From Rhodopseudomonas pseudopalustris (GTDB lineage Bacteria; Pseudomonadota; Alphaproteobacteria; Rhizobiales; Xanthobacteraceae): a DNA stretch of 64,000 nt. The first letter of the stretch is position 1. Every line of letters begins with the position of its first letter. The stretch is taken from contig NZ_FODT01000005.1 of the NCBI RefSeq assembly GCF_900110435.1, forward strand, positions 345,480-409,479. Direction: 5' to 3'. Below the pieces are notes generated by a model. That model saw only the letters and a list, made by a program, of their open reading frames with translations. It was not told where the DNA came from and did no database searches. This document shows, one piece after another, positions 1 through 10,413 of the stretch. A program made the position numbers and the translations under genes.

Positions 1-176
1 AGCGGCTGGATGAATTCGATCTTGGTGTTCGGCAGCGTCACGAACACGGTGATGACGCCGTGATCCGGCAACGGCACGGCCGCGGAAATCTCCGCGTTGA
101 AAGCAGCGCCGTAGATCTTCGCCGCCTGCTCCGCATCCTTCACCGCGATGGCCACATGATTGAGCCGGCCCAGCAT
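1..176 (-). CDS. mce: Methylmalonyl-CoA epimerase, N-terminal part (runs off the window)
   Basis: The visible 58 codons read MLGRLNHVAIAVKDAEQAA and onward. This is the typical opening of the glyoxalase/VOC-fold epimerase that interconverts (R)- and (S)-methylmalonyl-CoA in propionyl-CoA metabolism. The NHVAIAV strand carries the first metal-binding histidine of the family. The ATG at 176 is the only sensible start. The gene lies downstream of rnj on the same strand, separated by 138 bases that hold a palindromic repeat, so co-transcription is possible. The C-terminal half is outside the window. Confidence 0.85.
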   Translation of the reverse strand, partial: MLGRLNHVAIAVKDAEQAAKIYGAAFNAEISAAVPLPDHGVITVFVTLPNTKIEFIQP

Positions 177-213
177 GATTACGTCTCCTTTGTTGTTTCT
201 TGTTGTTCGATCC

Positions 214-322
214 TCGGAGCTTCGGTCTGATCGAAACAGAACCGAAGCTCCAGCTCCTAACCTTGAAGCGCTGTCTTCATGCGAGCCGGTCTCCGGTTCG
301 CTCGAAAACGCTCGCTAAACCT
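214..322 (-). repeat. Composite palindromic repeat, copy 1
   Basis: On the minus strand this reads GAGCGTTTTCGAGCGAACC, then a spacer, then a hairpin whose arms are GCTTCGGT and ACCGAAGC. The same two-part arrangement occurs near 21.7 kb and 60.2 kb. It sits between rnj and mce and overlaps the last few bases of rnj. The hairpin could also attenuate read-through from rnj into mce. The family is intergenic and palindromic, like elements dispersed in Bradyrhizobium-type genomes. Confidence 0.7.
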
Positions 323-1985
323 TCAGCACGTGCACGAAGCACAACGGCTTCTTGCCCCACTCCGTCTGCACCACAGAGCGCACCGTGCGCCGCACCGATT
401 CCGCGACCGCATCGGGATCGCGCCTGCGCGCCTTCGGCAACCCTTCGACCGTCGACACGACGGCGTCGAACACAATGTCGTCGAGCGGCTCGCCGGCGCT
501 ATTGTTTTCCGGAATGCCGATCAGTTCGACTTCTGGATCGTCGACCAGCTCGCCGGCCTGGGTCAATGCCAGCGTCACGAAGGCGCAGCCGGCGAACGCC
601 ATCTTGCGACGTTCGACCACCGCGCGCGACTTTTCCTCTTCGAGGATGGTGCCGTCCTTGTAGAGCCGGCCCGACGGCAATTGTTCAATGATCGCAGGGT
701 CACCCGGCCCGAGCCGGACCAGATCGCCGTTGCGGCAGACCATCACCTTGGGCACACCCATCTGCCGCGCCAGCTTGGCGTGCTCGTTGAGATGCAGCGC
801 CTCGCCGTGCACCGGAATCAGCAGTTGCGGCCGCACCCAGGAGATCATCTCGCGCAGTTCTTCGCGGCGCGGATGGCCGGAGACGTGCACCAGATGATCG
901 CGGTCGGTGATCACCTCGATGCCCTGGTTGACCAGCCCGTTGATGATGCTGCCGACCGCCTTCTCGTTGCCCGGAATGGTGCGCGACGAGAAGATCACGC
1001 AGTCGCCCTTGTTCAGGGTGATCTCGGGATGATCGTCGCGCGCGATCCGCGCCAGCGCCGCGCGCGGCTCGCCCTGGCTGCCGGTGCACAGCGCCAGCAC
1101 CTTGTCCGGCGGGAAATGGCCATAATATTCGGGCCCGCGGAAACCCTGAATGCCGTCGAGATAGCCGCATTCGCGCGCGACGTTCGAGACGCGGTCCATC
1201 GCGCGACCGACCAGCACCACTTCCCGCCCAGCCGCCTTAGCGGCTTGGGCGACGGCATGAATGCGACCGACATTCGAGGCGAAGGTCGTCACCGCGACGC
1301 GGCCCTTGGCGGCCTTGATCAGGCCGGTGAGCGACGCGCCCACCTCGGTCTCCGACGGCGAACGTCCGTCGCGCACCGCATTGGTGGAATCGCCGATCAG
1401 CGCCAGCACGCCCTCGTCGCCGAGTTCGCGCAGCCGCTTTTCGTCGGTGGGCGGGCCGACCACCGGCGTCGGGTCGATCTTCCAGTCGCCGGTGTGCAGC
1501 ACGAGGCCGGCCGAGGTGCGGATCGCCAGCGCGTGCGATTCGGGAATCGAATGCGCGACCGGGATGAACTCGATGTTGAACGGCCCGAGATCGATGCGAC
1601 CGCCGGACGGCACCTCGGTGATCGGGATCTTCAGCGTGGTGCGCTCGGCCGCGAGCTTGGCGGCGAACAGCGCCGCGCTGAACTTTGTCGCATAGATCGG
1701 GCAGCGCAGCTTCGGCCACAGGTCGATGATGGCGCCGAAATGGTCTTCGTGGGCGTGGGTCAGCACCAGCCCGACCAGATTCTTCTTCTCTTTCTCGAGA
1801 AACCGGACATCCGGCATGATCAAATCGATGCCGGGCAGGTGTTCCTCGTCGCCGAACGACACGCCGAGATCGACCGCGAGCCAGCTCCGCTGATGGCGGT
1901 TGCCGAGCCCGTAGATCGACAGATTCATCCCAATTTCGCCGACACCGCCCAAGGGCGCAAAAGTAAGTTCGTCCGGCCGCGCCAT
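315..1985 (-). CDS. rnj: Ribonuclease J
   Basis: This 556-residue protein is a metallo-beta-lactamase/beta-CASP ribonuclease acting in mRNA decay and 5' end processing of RNA in the cytoplasm. The zinc motif LTHAHEDHFGAI (near residue 76) carries the HxHxDH signature. Further metal and beta-CASP motifs follow: VAHSIPES, HTGDWKID, GDSTN, CTGSQGEPRAAL and HVSGHP. Length fits the family (about 550). The ATG at 1985 is preferred over an in-frame TTG one codon upstream, because it overlaps the birA stop codon as TGATG, implying translational coupling. The gene is the downstream neighbour of birA and the nuo operon. Confidence 0.93.
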   Translation of the reverse strand: MARPDELTFAPLGGVGEIGMNLSIYGLGNRHQRSWLAVDLGVSFGDEEHLPGIDLIMPDVRFLEKEKKNLVGLVLTHAHEDHFGAIIDLWPKLRCPIYATKFSAALFAAKLAAERTTLKIPITEVPSGGRIDLGPFNIEFIPVAHSIPESHALAIRTSAGLVLHTGDWKIDPTPVVGPPTDEKRLRELGDEGVLALIGDSTNAVRDGRSPSETEVGASLTGLIKAAKGRVAVTTFASNVGRIHAVAQAAKAAGREVVLVGRAMDRVSNVARECGYLDGIQGFRGPEYYGHFPPDKVLALCTGSQGEPRAALARIARDDHPEITLNKGDCVIFSSRTIPGNEKAVGSIINGLVNQGIEVITDRDHLVHVSGHPRREELREMISWVRPQLLIPVHGEALHLNEHAKLARQMGVPKVMVCRNGDLVRLGPGDPAIIEQLPSGRLYKDGTILEEEKSRAVVERRKMAFAGCAFVTLALTQAGELVDDPEVELIGIPENNSAGEPLDDIVFDAVVSTVEGLPKARRRDPDAVAESVRRTVRSVVQTEWGKKPLCFVHVLKV

Positions 1986-2794
1986 CAATTCGCTCCTGCT
2001 GATGCAGCCGTTCTGAAATACACGTCGCCGGCCGAAACCGGCACACGTCTGCCGTCGGAGGTGCGCACGATCAGGCAGCCTGTTTCGTCAATCGTATCAA
2101 AAATGCCGTCGATGGTCGTTGATCCTGATTGGACCGACACCGGCCCGCCGAGTCCAGCGGCGCGCGCGAGCCACTGCCGACGGATCTCGCCGAATCCACG
2201 CCCCTCGTTCCACACCGCGCGCGTCTCTGCCCAGGCATCCGACAAGGCCGCGAACAGGTCTTCGGCGCTGACGTGAATGCCGAGGCCGTGCAGCGACGCA
2301 GCGGGGTAAGGCGTATCGTCCGGAGCCGCCACCACGTTGGTGCCGATGCCGACCACGACGGCGAGACGGTCGGCGCCGACGCTTTCGGCTTCAAGCAGGA
2401 TGCCGGTCAGCTTCTTGCCGCCCGCCAGCACGTCGTTCGGCCATTTCAGGCGGAAGCCGAAATCCGCCCCGCCTGCCCGCGCCCGCGCTTCGAAGCTGAC
2501 CTGCTGCAGCGCCGTCTCCAGCGCCAGCCCCGCAGCAAAGCCGAGCGTGGCGGCAACGCCGGGCGGCACAGCCAACACTTCGAGAACGGTGGCGGCGAGA
2601 TTACCCCGCGGCGCGATCCACGCGCGCTGCCGTCGGCCGCGGCCTGCCGTCTGCTCGGTGGTGACGAACCACATCGGTCCGCGCTCGCCGGCGCGCGCCT
2701 GCGCCAGAGCCTCCGAATTGGTCGAGCCGATCGCATCGAAGGCGGCGAGACGATATCCCGCCGCCTTTGCTCTCGGCCCGAGTTGCAGAGCCAT
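1985..2794 (-). CDS. birA: Biotin--[acetyl-CoA-carboxylase] ligase
   Basis: The 269-residue enzyme activates biotin with ATP and attaches it to a lysine of biotin carboxyl carrier protein. The core BPL/LPL domain shows the motifs STNSEAL, the biotinyl-AMP loop GRGRRQRAW and the strand LKWPNDVL. It lacks the N-terminal helix-turn-helix of E. coli BirA, so it is a class I ligase without repressor function. It follows nuoN with no spacing (the nuoN stop codon abuts the birA start) and overlaps rnj by one base. The chain nuoN-birA-rnj is therefore probably one transcript. Confidence 0.93.
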   Translation of the reverse strand: MALQLGPRAKAAGYRLAAFDAIGSTNSEALAQARAGERGPMWFVTTEQTAGRGRRQRAWIAPRGNLAATVLEVLAVPPGVAATLGFAAGLALETALQQVSFEARARAGGADFGFRLKWPNDVLAGGKKLTGILLEAESVGADRLAVVVGIGTNVVAAPDDTPYPAASLHGLGIHVSAEDLFAALSDAWAETRAVWNEGRGFGEIRRQWLARAAGLGGPVSVQSGSTTIDGIFDTIDETGCLIVRTSDGRRVPVSAGDVYFRTAASAGAN

Positions 2795-4231
2795 CTAGAA
2801 CAGCGACTTGGCTGCCGCCGTCGCGGCGTTCACCAGCGGCGCCGGATAGATGAAGAACAGCATGTTGAACAGGCCGGCGATCACCAGCACGCCGCGCAGC
2901 TCCAGCCGCATCGGATCAACGCCCGGCGCCGGCTCGTCGAAATACATCACCTTGATGATCGCGAGATAGTAATAGGCGCCGACCACGCTGGTTACGACGC
3001 CGATCACCGCCAGCGCAAACAGCCCGGCCTTGATCGCCGCCATAAACACGTAGAATTTGGCGAAGAAGCCGGCGAGCGGCGGGATGCCGGCCATCGAGAA
3101 CAGCAGCATCGCGAAGAAGAACGCCAGCGCCGGCTTGGTGCGCGACAGACCGGCGAAGTCGCTGATGTTCTCCACATGCAGGCCGTTGCGGCGCATCGCC
3201 AGGATCACCGCGAACGCCCCCAGCGTCATCGCGACATAGATCGAGATGTAGATGATGACGCCCTGCGCGCCTTCGACCGTTCCGGCCGACAGGCCGACCA
3301 GCGCGAATCCGATATGGCCGATCGCCGAATACGCCATCAGGCGCTTGATGTTCTTCTGCCCGATCGCCGCGAACGAGCCCAGCGCCATCGAGGCGATCGC
3401 GACGAACACCACGATCTGCTGCCACTGCGGCACGATCCCGGGAAACGCCGTCAGCGTCACGCGGGTGAACACCGCAAGGCCCGCGACCTTGGGCGCCGAG
3501 GCGAAGAACGCGGTGACCGGGGTCGGCGCGCCTTCATAGACGTCCGGCGTCCACATATGGAACGGCACCGCCGAGACCTTGAAGCACAGGCCGGCGAGCA
3601 GGAACACCAGACCGAACACCAGGCCGACGCTGCCGTCCTTGGCGGCGGCGGCTATGCCAGCGAACTGCACCGTGCCGGTGAAGCCGTAGATCAGCGAGGC
3701 GCCGTACAGCAGCATGCCCGACGACAGCGCGCCGAGCACGAAGTACTTCATGCCGGCCTCGTTCGACTTGGCATCCTCACGGTTGCTCGCCGCAACGACG
3801 TAGAGCGCGAGGCTCATCAGTTCGAGACCGAGATACAGCATGATCAGGTCGCCGGCCGAGATCAGCAGCATCATGCCCGCCGACGACAACAGCACCAGGA
3901 TCGCGTATTCGAAAATCCGCCGCGACGGATTCGACAGGATTTCGGCCGACAGGATCAGCGTGACCGCTGAACCGATCAGCGCCAGCACCTTCAGAAAGCG
4001 GGCGAAGTCGTCGACGATGAAGCTGCCGCCGAAGGTGACCAGCTTGCCGGCCGGCAGCATCAGTTCGAGCGCGCCGGTCGCGACCAGCAGCAAGACCGCA
4101 AGCGTCGTAATGAGGCCGGTGGTGCGCTCGCCACGATAGGCGCCGAGCATCAGGAGAAGCATCGCGCCGATCACCAGCACGAGTTCCGGCATGATCGGTT
4201 GCAACGAATAACCGGCGGTTTCGAAGTTCAT
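2795..4231 (-). CDS. nuoN: NADH-quinone oxidoreductase subunit N
   Basis: The 478-residue integral membrane protein is the antiporter-like proton-channel subunit ND2/NuoN of respiratory complex I in the cytoplasmic membrane. It is almost entirely hydrophobic, with about 14 predicted membrane segments. It shows the Mrp-antiporter core KVSAVPFHMWTPDVYEGAP (lysine in TM7, then the HMWTPD loop) and a conserved central lysine in IGQKNIKRLMAYS. It is the last nuo gene, 19 bases after nuoM, and its stop codon abuts birA. Confidence 0.96.
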   Translation of the reverse strand: MNFETAGYSLQPIMPELVLVIGAMLLLMLGAYRGERTTGLITTLAVLLLVATGALELMLPAGKLVTFGGSFIVDDFARFLKVLALIGSAVTLILSAEILSNPSRRIFEYAILVLLSSAGMMLLISAGDLIMLYLGLELMSLALYVVAASNREDAKSNEAGMKYFVLGALSSGMLLYGASLIYGFTGTVQFAGIAAAAKDGSVGLVFGLVFLLAGLCFKVSAVPFHMWTPDVYEGAPTPVTAFFASAPKVAGLAVFTRVTLTAFPGIVPQWQQIVVFVAIASMALGSFAAIGQKNIKRLMAYSAIGHIGFALVGLSAGTVEGAQGVIIYISIYVAMTLGAFAVILAMRRNGLHVENISDFAGLSRTKPALAFFFAMLLFSMAGIPPLAGFFAKFYVFMAAIKAGLFALAVIGVVTSVVGAYYYLAIIKVMYFDEPAPGVDPMRLELRGVLVIAGLFNMLFFIYPAPLVNAATAAAKSLF

Positions 4232-4250
4232 AGCGTGCAGTCCTTGCCGG

Positions 4251-5768
4251 TTACGGAAGCGCGGCTGCCTTTACGGCAGTCACGGCGGCGGCGTAATTGT
4301 TGACGAGCTGTTGGACCGAGGCGGCCGACATATCCAGAACCGGCTTCGGGTAGAAGCCGAACAGAATGGTCAGCACGACCAGCGGGGCCAGCGTGATCCC
4401 CTCGCGCCAGGTCAGGTCCTTGATAGTGCCCAGCGCCGGCTTGGTCAGCGTGCCGAACACCACCTTGCGATAGAGCCACAGCGCGTACGCTGCCGACAGG
4501 ATCACGCCGAGCGTGGCGATGGTCGCGGTCGGAATGTTGACCCGGAAGGTCCCCAGCAGCGTCAGGAATTCGCCGACGAAGCCCGAGGTGCCCGGCAGGC
4601 CGACATTCGCCATGGTAAACACCAGGAACACGAAGGCGTAAATCGGCATCCGGTTGACGAGGCCGCCATAGGCCGCGATCTCGCGGGTGTGCATCCGGTC
4701 GTAGACGACGCCGACGCAAAGGAACAGCGCGCCGGACACGATGCCGTGCGAGATCATCTGGAACACGCTGCCGGCGACGCCCTGAGTGTTGCCGGCGAAA
4801 ATGCCCATCGTGACGAAGCCCATATGCGCGACCGAGGAGTACGCGATCAGCTTCTTGATATCCTCCTGCATCAGCGCGACCAGCGAGGTGTAGACGATCG
4901 CGATCACCGACAGCGCATAGACCAGCGGCGCGAAATACAGCGACGCTTCCGGGAACATCGGCAGCGAGAACCGCAGGAAGCCGTAGCCGCCCATCTTCAG
5001 CAGGATCGCGGCCAGCACCACGGAGCCCGCGGTCGGCGCCTCGACATGCGCATCCGGGAGCCAGGTGTGCACCGGCCACATCGGCATCTTGACCGCGAAC
5101 GAGGCGAAGAAGGCGAGCCACGCCCAGGTCTGCAGATTGCGCGGAACGGCGGTGTTCATCAGCGTCGGAATGTCGGTGGTGCCGGCGGTCCAGTACAGCG
5201 CCATGATCGCCAGCAGCATCAGCACCGAGCCGAGCAGCGTGTAGAGAAAGAACTTGAAGCTGGCATAGACCCGGCGCGGACCGCCCCAGACGCCGATGAT
5301 CAGGAACATCGGGATCAGGCCGCCTTCGAAGAACAGATAGAACAGCACCAGATCCAGCGCCGAGAAGGTGCCGATCATCAGCGTTTCCAGCACCAGAAAC
5401 GCCATCATGTATTCGCGCACGCGCATCGTGACCGACTTCCAGCTCGCGATGATGCAGAACGGCATCAGCGCGGTGGTGAGGATCACGAACGGCAACGAAA
5501 TGCCGTCGACGCCCATGTGATAGCCGATGCCGCTGGCGAGCCAGGGCGCTTTCTCGACGAACTGGAAGCCCGGATTGGCGGCGTCGTAGCGCCACAACAG
5601 GATCAGCGACACCGCGAAGGTGATGAGCGTGGTCCACAGCGCGATCCAGCGCGCATTGCGGCGCGCCGCCTCGTCGTCGCCGCGGCTGAGATAAACCAGC
5701 GCCGCACCGACCACCGGAAGGAAGGTGACGACCGAGAGGACCGGCCAGGTCATGATTGAAGCCGACAT
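4251..5768 (-). CDS. nuoM: NADH-quinone oxidoreductase subunit M
   Basis: The 505-residue antiporter-like membrane subunit (ND4/NuoM) forms one of the proton half-channels of complex I. Visible motifs are the TM5 glutamate region in [18 protein letters not shown], the lysine/loop motif [19 protein letters not shown], and [18 protein letters not shown]. The open frame extends far upstream, but that extension lies over nuoL and is not membrane-like. The ATG at 5768 overlaps the nuoL stop as TAATG, which fixes the start. A later internal ATG (MTWPVL) is less likely. Confidence 0.96.
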   Translation of the reverse strand: MSASIMTWPVLSVVTFLPVVGAALVYLSRGDDEAARRNARWIALWTTLITFAVSLILLWRYDAANPGFQFVEKAPWLASGIGYHMGVDGISLPFVILTTALMPFCIIASWKSVTMRVREYMMAFLVLETLMIGTFSALDLVLFYLFFEGGLIPMFLIIGVWGGPRRVYASFKFFLYTLLGSVLMLLAIMALYWTAGTTDIPTLMNTAVPRNLQTWAWLAFFASFAVKMPMWPVHTWLPDAHVEAPTAGSVVLAAILLKMGGYGFLRFSLPMFPEASLYFAPLVYALSVIAIVYTSLVALMQEDIKKLIAYSSVAHMGFVTMGIFAGNTQGVAGSVFQMISHGIVSGALFLCVGVVYDRMHTREIAAYGGLVNRMPIYAFVFLVFTMANVGLPGTSGFVGEFLTLLGTFRVNIPTATIATLGVILSAAYALWLYRKVVFGTLTKPALGTIKDLTWREGITLAPLVVLTILFGFYPKPVLDMSAASVQQLVNNYAAAVTAVKAAALP

Positions 5769-7861
5769 TACCGGCCTCCCCCGCCGAGCATGAACCAGGT
5801 GATCAGACCGGCGACGCCGATCAGCATCGCGAACGCGTAGTGGTAGAGATAGCCGGTCTGCAGCTTGACGACGCCGCGGGTGACGTCGAGCACGCGGGCG
5901 GAGACGCCGTCCGGGCCGATGCCGTCGATCAACATGCCGTCGCCCTTCTTCCAGAGCTGGCGGCCGATCCACTTCGCCGGCCGCACGAAGATCACCTCGT
6001 AAAGCTCGTCGAAGTACCACTTGTTGAGCAGGAATTTGTACAGCAGCGGGTGCTGGGTCGCGAGTTCGACCGGCAGATACGGTCGGCGGATGTAGAACAG
6101 CCACGAAACCAGGAAGCCCACCACCATCATCACCGTCGGCAGCAAGGCAATCGAGGCCGGGATGTGGTGCATCTCCTCGATGATGCCCGGATGCATCTTC
6201 AGCGAGGTGCGGAAGAACTCCTCGATGCCGTGACCGGCGAACAGCTCCTTGAACGGATAGCCGGCCGCCAGCGCGCCGACCGCGAGGACGAACAGCGGGA
6301 TCGTCATCGTCAGCGGGCTTTCGTGCGCGGCTTCATAGTGCTTCTGGTCGTGCGGCTCGCCGTGGAAGGTCTTGAAGATCAGCCGCCACGAATAGAACGA
6401 GGTCAGCAGGGCCGCCACGACCGTCATGACGAAGCCGTAGAACGCCATCGGATTTTTCGAGACGTAGGCCGCCTCGATGATCGCGTCCTTGGAGAAATAG
6501 CCGGCGGTCAGCGGGAAGCCGGTCAGCGCCAGCGTGCCGATCACCATCACGATGTAGGTGAACGGGATGCGGTTCTTCAGGCCGCCCATGTGGCGGATGT
6601 CCTGCTCGTGATGCATCGCATGAATCACCGAGCCCGCGCCCAAGAACAGCAGCGCCTTGAAGAAGGCGTGCGTGAACAGATGGAACATGCCGACCGAATA
6701 GGCGCCGGCGCCCATCGCCACGAACATGTAGCCGAGCTGCGAGCAGGTCGAATACGCCACGATCCGCTTGATGTCGTTCTGCACCAGACCGACGGTCGCC
6801 GCGAACAGCGCGGTGGTGCCGCCGATCAGCATCACGAAGGCCTGGGCATTCGGCGCAAGCTCGAACAGCGGCGACAGCCGGGCCACCATGAACACGCCGG
6901 CGGTGACCATGGTCGCGGCGTGGATCAGCGCCGACACCGGGGTCGGGCCTTCCATCGCGTCCGGCAGCCAGGTGTGCAGCAGGAACTGAGCCGACTTGCC
7001 CATCGCGCCCATGAACAGCAGCAGGCAGATCAGGGTCAGCGCATCGGCGTGCCAGCCGAAGAAGTTGATGGTCTTACCGGTCAGACCGGGAGCGGCTGCG
7101 AAAATGGTCTCGAAATCGGTCGAGCCGACCAGCATGAAGACCGAGAAGATGCCGAGGTAAAATCCGAAATCGCCGACGCGGTTGACGACGAAGGCCTTGA
7201 TTGCTGCGGCGTTCGCAGACGGCCGCTGATACCAGAATCCGATCAGAAGATAGCTCGCCAGACCGACGCCTTCCCAGCCGAAGAACATCTGCACCAGATT
7301 GTCGGCGGTCACCAGCATCAGCATCGCGAAGGTGAACAGCGACAGATAACCGAAGAACCGCGGCCGATGCGGATCCTCGTGCATGTAGCCGATCGAATAC
7401 AGGTGAACCAGCGACGACACCGTCGTCACCACCACCAGCATTACCGCGGTCAGGGTGTCGACCCGCAACGACCATGCGACCTGAAGGTCGCCGGAGTTGA
7501 TCCACGGGAACAGCGCGACACGGGCGTCGTGATGCATGAAGCCGACATCGACCAGCGTCACCCAGGACAGCGCGGCCGAGACCAGCAGCAGCGCGGTGGT
7601 GATCACCTCGGCGGTGCGCGATCCCATCGCGATCGGCTCGACCGGGCCATGATGATGGCCGCGATCGTCAGGTCCGGCTTCATGCGCTGTATCGCCGTGT
7701 GCGTGAGCATCGAGACCGTGCGCGTCGGCGCCATGGCCGTGGCCATGATCGGTGTGCTCGACGGTGTCGCCGCTCGGGTGTCGGGCATGGGCGCCGGCAA
7801 GGGCGATGACGGCCGCGATCAGTGCGCCGATCAGCGGCAGGAAAACGATAGCCTCGATCAT
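5768..7861 (-). CDS. nuoL: NADH-quinone oxidoreductase subunit L
   Basis: The 697-residue ND5/NuoL subunit is the distal proton channel, and its C-terminal lateral helix runs along the membrane arm. Motifs include [39 protein letters not shown] and [17 protein letters not shown]. It is longer than E. coli NuoL (about 613), partly because of a histidine-rich insert of roughly 48 residues (about residues 25-72, some 13 histidines) between the first two membrane helices. The start ATG at 7861 lies 65 bases after nuoK. The C-terminal part carries the expected amphipathic helix and a last membrane anchor. Confidence 0.96.
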   Translation of the reverse strand: MIEAIVFLPLIGALIAAVIALAGAHARHPSGDTVEHTDHGHGHGADAHGLDAHAHGDTAHEAGPDDRGHHHGPVEPIAMGSRTAEVITTALLLVSAALSWVTLVDVGFMHHDARVALFPWINSGDLQVAWSLRVDTLTAVMLVVVTTVSSLVHLYSIGYMHEDPHRPRFFGYLSLFTFAMLMLVTADNLVQMFFGWEGVGLASYLLIGFWYQRPSANAAAIKAFVVNRVGDFGFYLGIFSVFMLVGSTDFETIFAAAPGLTGKTINFFGWHADALTLICLLLFMGAMGKSAQFLLHTWLPDAMEGPTPVSALIHAATMVTAGVFMVARLSPLFELAPNAQAFVMLIGGTTALFAATVGLVQNDIKRIVAYSTCSQLGYMFVAMGAGAYSVGMFHLFTHAFFKALLFLGAGSVIHAMHHEQDIRHMGGLKNRIPFTYIVMVIGTLALTGFPLTAGYFSKDAIIEAAYVSKNPMAFYGFVMTVVAALLTSFYSWRLIFKTFHGEPHDQKHYEAAHESPLTMTIPLFVLAVGALAAGYPFKELFAGHGIEEFFRTSLKMHPGIIEEMHHIPASIALLPTVMMVVGFLVSWLFYIRRPYLPVELATQHPLLYKFLLNKWYFDELYEVIFVRPAKWIGRQLWKKGDGMLIDGIGPDGVSARVLDVTRGVVKLQTGYLYHYAFAMLIGVAGLITWFMLGGGGR

Positions 7862-7926
7862 GCTCGCGCCTTCGCTCGGAGCCGGATCGCGCCGCGAGCC
7901 CGCGACGGGTGATTGCCGATCATGCC

Positions 7927-8238
7927 CTAGCCCTTCATCAAGTTGATATCCTCAACCGCGATCGAACCGCGGTTGCGGAAGAACACCACCAACACCGCGA
8001 GGCCGATCGCGGCCTCGGCCGCGGCGACGGTCAGCACCAACAGCGCAAAGACCTGGCCGACGATGTCGTTGAGATAGATCGAGAACGCCACCAGGTTGAT
8101 GTTGACGGCGAGCAGCATCAGCTCGATCGACATCAGGATGATGATGACGTTCTTGCGATTGAGGAAGATGCCGAGCGTGCCGAGCGTGAACAGCACCGCG
8201 GCGACCGACAGGAAGTGTCCCAGACCGATCTCGTTCAT
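7927..8238 (-). CDS. nuoK: NADH-quinone oxidoreductase subunit K
   Basis: This 103-residue protein has three membrane helices and is the ND4L subunit of complex I. It opens [17 protein letters not shown] and carries the family glutamates in [11 protein letters not shown] and the second helix. I chose the ATG at 8238 over one three codons upstream, because it overlaps the nuoJ stop as ATGA and gives the usual family length. Immediate neighbours are nuoJ and nuoL. Confidence 0.95.
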   Translation of the reverse strand: MNEIGLGHFLSVAAVLFTLGTLGIFLNRKNVIIILMSIELMLLAVNINLVAFSIYLNDIVGQVFALLVLTVAAAEAAIGLAVLVVFFRNRGSIAVEDINLMKG

Positions 8239-8873
8239 CGCACCCACTCCGCGGAGTCGCTTTCGGACAGCCCCTGCCCCGGCTTGACCTGCCGGATCGC
8301 CATCGCGGCCTCTTTGGTCCTGGCGTTCTGCTCGTTGATGTTCTGCCGCTTCACCGACTTCTTGTGGCGCAGCGTCAGCACGATCGCGCCGATCATCGCC
8401 ACCAGCAGGATCACACCCGAGATCTGGAAGTAGTGGATGTAGCGGGTGTACAGCACCAGGCCGAGCGCCTCGGTGTTGCTGACATTGGTCGGGATCGGCG
8501 CCGTGATCGTCTTGGTGATGGTCGGGGTGATCACCCAGCCGCCGGCCAGCAACAGCAGTTCGGCGAGGAAGATCGCTCCGATCAGGAGGCCGAACGGCAG
8601 ATATTCGAGGAAGCCCTCGCGCAGCCGGCTGAAATCGACGTCCAGCATCATGATCACGAACAGGAACAGGACGGCGACTGCGCCGACATAGACCACGATC
8701 AGGATCATCGCCAGGAATTCGGCGCCCATCAGCACGAACATGCCGGCGGCGTTGACGAAGACCAGGATCAGGAACAGCGCCGAATGCACCGGATTGCGCG
8801 CAACGACGACCATCACGGCGGCGGCGATTGCGGCCCCGGCGTAGAGATAAAAGAACAGAACAGGCATGGACAT
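8235..8873 (-). CDS. nuoJ: NADH-quinone oxidoreductase subunit J
   Basis: The 212-residue ND6 subunit has five predicted membrane helices; TM3 carries the pi-bulge region [18 protein letters not shown] typical of NuoJ. A soluble, charged C-terminal tail of about 45 residues ([12 protein letters not shown] and onward) follows the last helix. The stop codon overlaps the nuoK start by four bases, and 9 bases separate it from nuoI upstream. Confidence 0.95.
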   Translation of the reverse strand: MSMPVLFFYLYAGAAIAAAVMVVVARNPVHSALFLILVFVNAAGMFVLMGAEFLAMILIVVYVGAVAVLFLFVIMMLDVDFSRLREGFLEYLPFGLLIGAIFLAELLLLAGGWVITPTITKTITAPIPTNVSNTEALGLVLYTRYIHYFQISGVILLVAMIGAIVLTLRHKKSVKRQNINEQNARTKEAAMAIRQVKPGQGLSESDSAEWVR

Positions 8874-8882
8874 GGCGTCAGC

Positions 8883-9371
8883 TCACCGGTACGGCGCGTC
8901 GAGTTCGATGGACTTCGCGATCTCGCGCTCCCAGCGGTCGCCATTCGCCAGCAGCCTCGCCTTGTCGTAGTAGAGTTCCTCGCGTGTTTCGGTGGCGAAC
9001 TCGAAGTTCGGCCCCTCGACGATCGCGTCGACCGGACAGGCTTCCTGGCACAGCCCGCAATAGATGCATTTCACCATGTCGATGTCGTAGCGCACGGTGC
9101 GGCGGGTGCCGTCGTTGCGCCGTGGACCGGCCTCGATGGTGATCGCCTGCGCCGGACAGATCGCCTCGCACAGTTTGCAGGCGATGCAGCGCTCCTCGCC
9201 GTTCGGATAGCGGCGCAGCGCGTGCTCGCCGCGGAAGCGGGGCGAGATCGGGTTCTTCTCGAAAGGATAATTGATCGTCGGCTTCGGCCTGAAGAAATAG
9301 CGCATGGCGAGGAAGAACGCCGATACGAATTCCGTCAGCAGCAGCGAACGGGCGGTTGCGTTGATATTCAT
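8883..9371 (-). CDS. nuoI: NADH-quinone oxidoreductase subunit I
   Basis: The 162-residue ferredoxin-like subunit (TYKY) carries the two tetranuclear iron-sulfur clusters N6a and N6b in the peripheral arm. Both ligand sets are visible: [16 protein letters not shown] and [16 protein letters not shown], each CxxCxxCxxxCP. The N-terminal amphipathic helix ([19 protein letters not shown]) anchors it at the membrane. It is 7 bases downstream of nuoH. Confidence 0.97.
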   Translation of the reverse strand: MNINATARSLLLTEFVSAFFLAMRYFFRPKPTINYPFEKNPISPRFRGEHALRRYPNGEERCIACKLCEAICPAQAITIEAGPRRNDGTRRTVRYDIDMVKCIYCGLCQEACPVDAIVEGPNFEFATETREELYYDKARLLANGDRWEREIAKSIELDAPYR

Positions 9372-9378
9372 GAGGGCC

Positions 9379-10404
9379 TCATTTCGGCGCGAGCCCCGCG
9401 AATTGCAGGACAGCTGCGACGATCACCACCATCGCCAGCGACAGCGGCAGGAACACCTTCCAGCCGAGCCGCATCAGTTGGTCGTAGCGGTAGCGCGGTA
9501 CGATCGCCTTGGCCATCGCAAACAGGAAGAACATGAACAGGACTTTGAGCGCGAACCACACGATCCCCGGCACCCAGGTGAACGGGGCGTAAGGCACCGG
9601 CGGCAGCCAGCCGCCGAGGAACAGGATCGTCCCCATCGCGCACATCGTGACGATCGCGACGTATTCGCCGAGCATGAACAGCAGATACGGCGTCGACGAG
9701 TACTCGACCATGAAGCCGGCGACCAGCTCGGATTCGGCTTCGACGAGGTCGAACGGCGGGCGGTTGGTTTCCGCCAGCGCCGAAACGTAGAACACCACGA
9801 ACATCGGAAACAGCGGAAGCCAGTACCAGCCGAGCATGCCCCATTGCGAATTCTGCGCCTCGACGATCGCGGTGAGATTGAGCGAACCTACGCACAGCAG
9901 CACGCAGATCACCACGAAGCCGATCGAGACCTCGTAGGACACCATCTGCGCCGCCGAGCGCAGCGCGGCCAGGAACGGATATTTCGAGTTCGACGACCAG
10001 CCGGCCATGATGATGCCGTAGACCGACAGCGACGACACCGCGAGGATGTACAGCACGCCGACATTGATGTCCGCGATCACCCAGCCGGCATTGACCGGGA
10101 TGACGGCCCAGGCCGCTAACGCCAGAACGCAGGTCACCAGCGGCGCGAGCAGGAACACGCCCTTGTTGGCGCCTGACGGAACCGTCGGCTCCTTCACGAC
10201 AAACTTCAGAAGATCGGCGAAGGATTGCAGCAGGCCCCACGGCCCGACCACGTTCGGTCCGCGCCGCAACTGCACCGCCGCCCAGATCTTGCGGTCGGCA
10301 AGCAGGATATAGGCGATCGAGATCAGCAACAGCACGAGCAGCAGCACGCTCTGCCCGATCACGATGATCAGCGGCCACAGGTTGGTCGCGAAGAATTCAG
10401 CCAT
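9379..10404 (-). CDS. nuoH: NADH-quinone oxidoreductase subunit H
   Basis: The 341-residue ND1 subunit has eight to nine membrane helices and forms much of the quinone-binding chamber. The signature loops [14 protein letters not shown], the acidic motif [21 protein letters not shown] and the [10 protein letters not shown] ending are all present. It lies 9 bases downstream of nuoG. Confidence 0.97.
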   Translation of the reverse strand: MAEFFATNLWPLIIVIGQSVLLLVLLLISIAYILLADRKIWAAVQLRRGPNVVGPWGLLQSFADLLKFVVKEPTVPSGANKGVFLLAPLVTCVLALAAWAVIPVNAGWVIADINVGVLYILAVSSLSVYGIIMAGWSSNSKYPFLAALRSAAQMVSYEVSIGFVVICVLLCVGSLNLTAIVEAQNSQWGMLGWYWLPLFPMFVVFYVSALAETNRPPFDLVEAESELVAGFMVEYSSTPYLLFMLGEYVAIVTMCAMGTILFLGGWLPPVPYAPFTWVPGIVWFALKVLFMFFLFAMAKAIVPRYRYDQLMRLGWKVFLPLSLAMVVIVAAVLQFAGLAPK

Positions 10405-10413
10405 TTGTCTCGC

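Noticed and set aside
4228..5637. A long minus-strand open frame of 469 codons over nuoM
   Set aside because: Its translation is Arg/His/Ala-rich with no membrane pattern; it is a high-GC shadow of nuoM, which has all family motifs in another frame.
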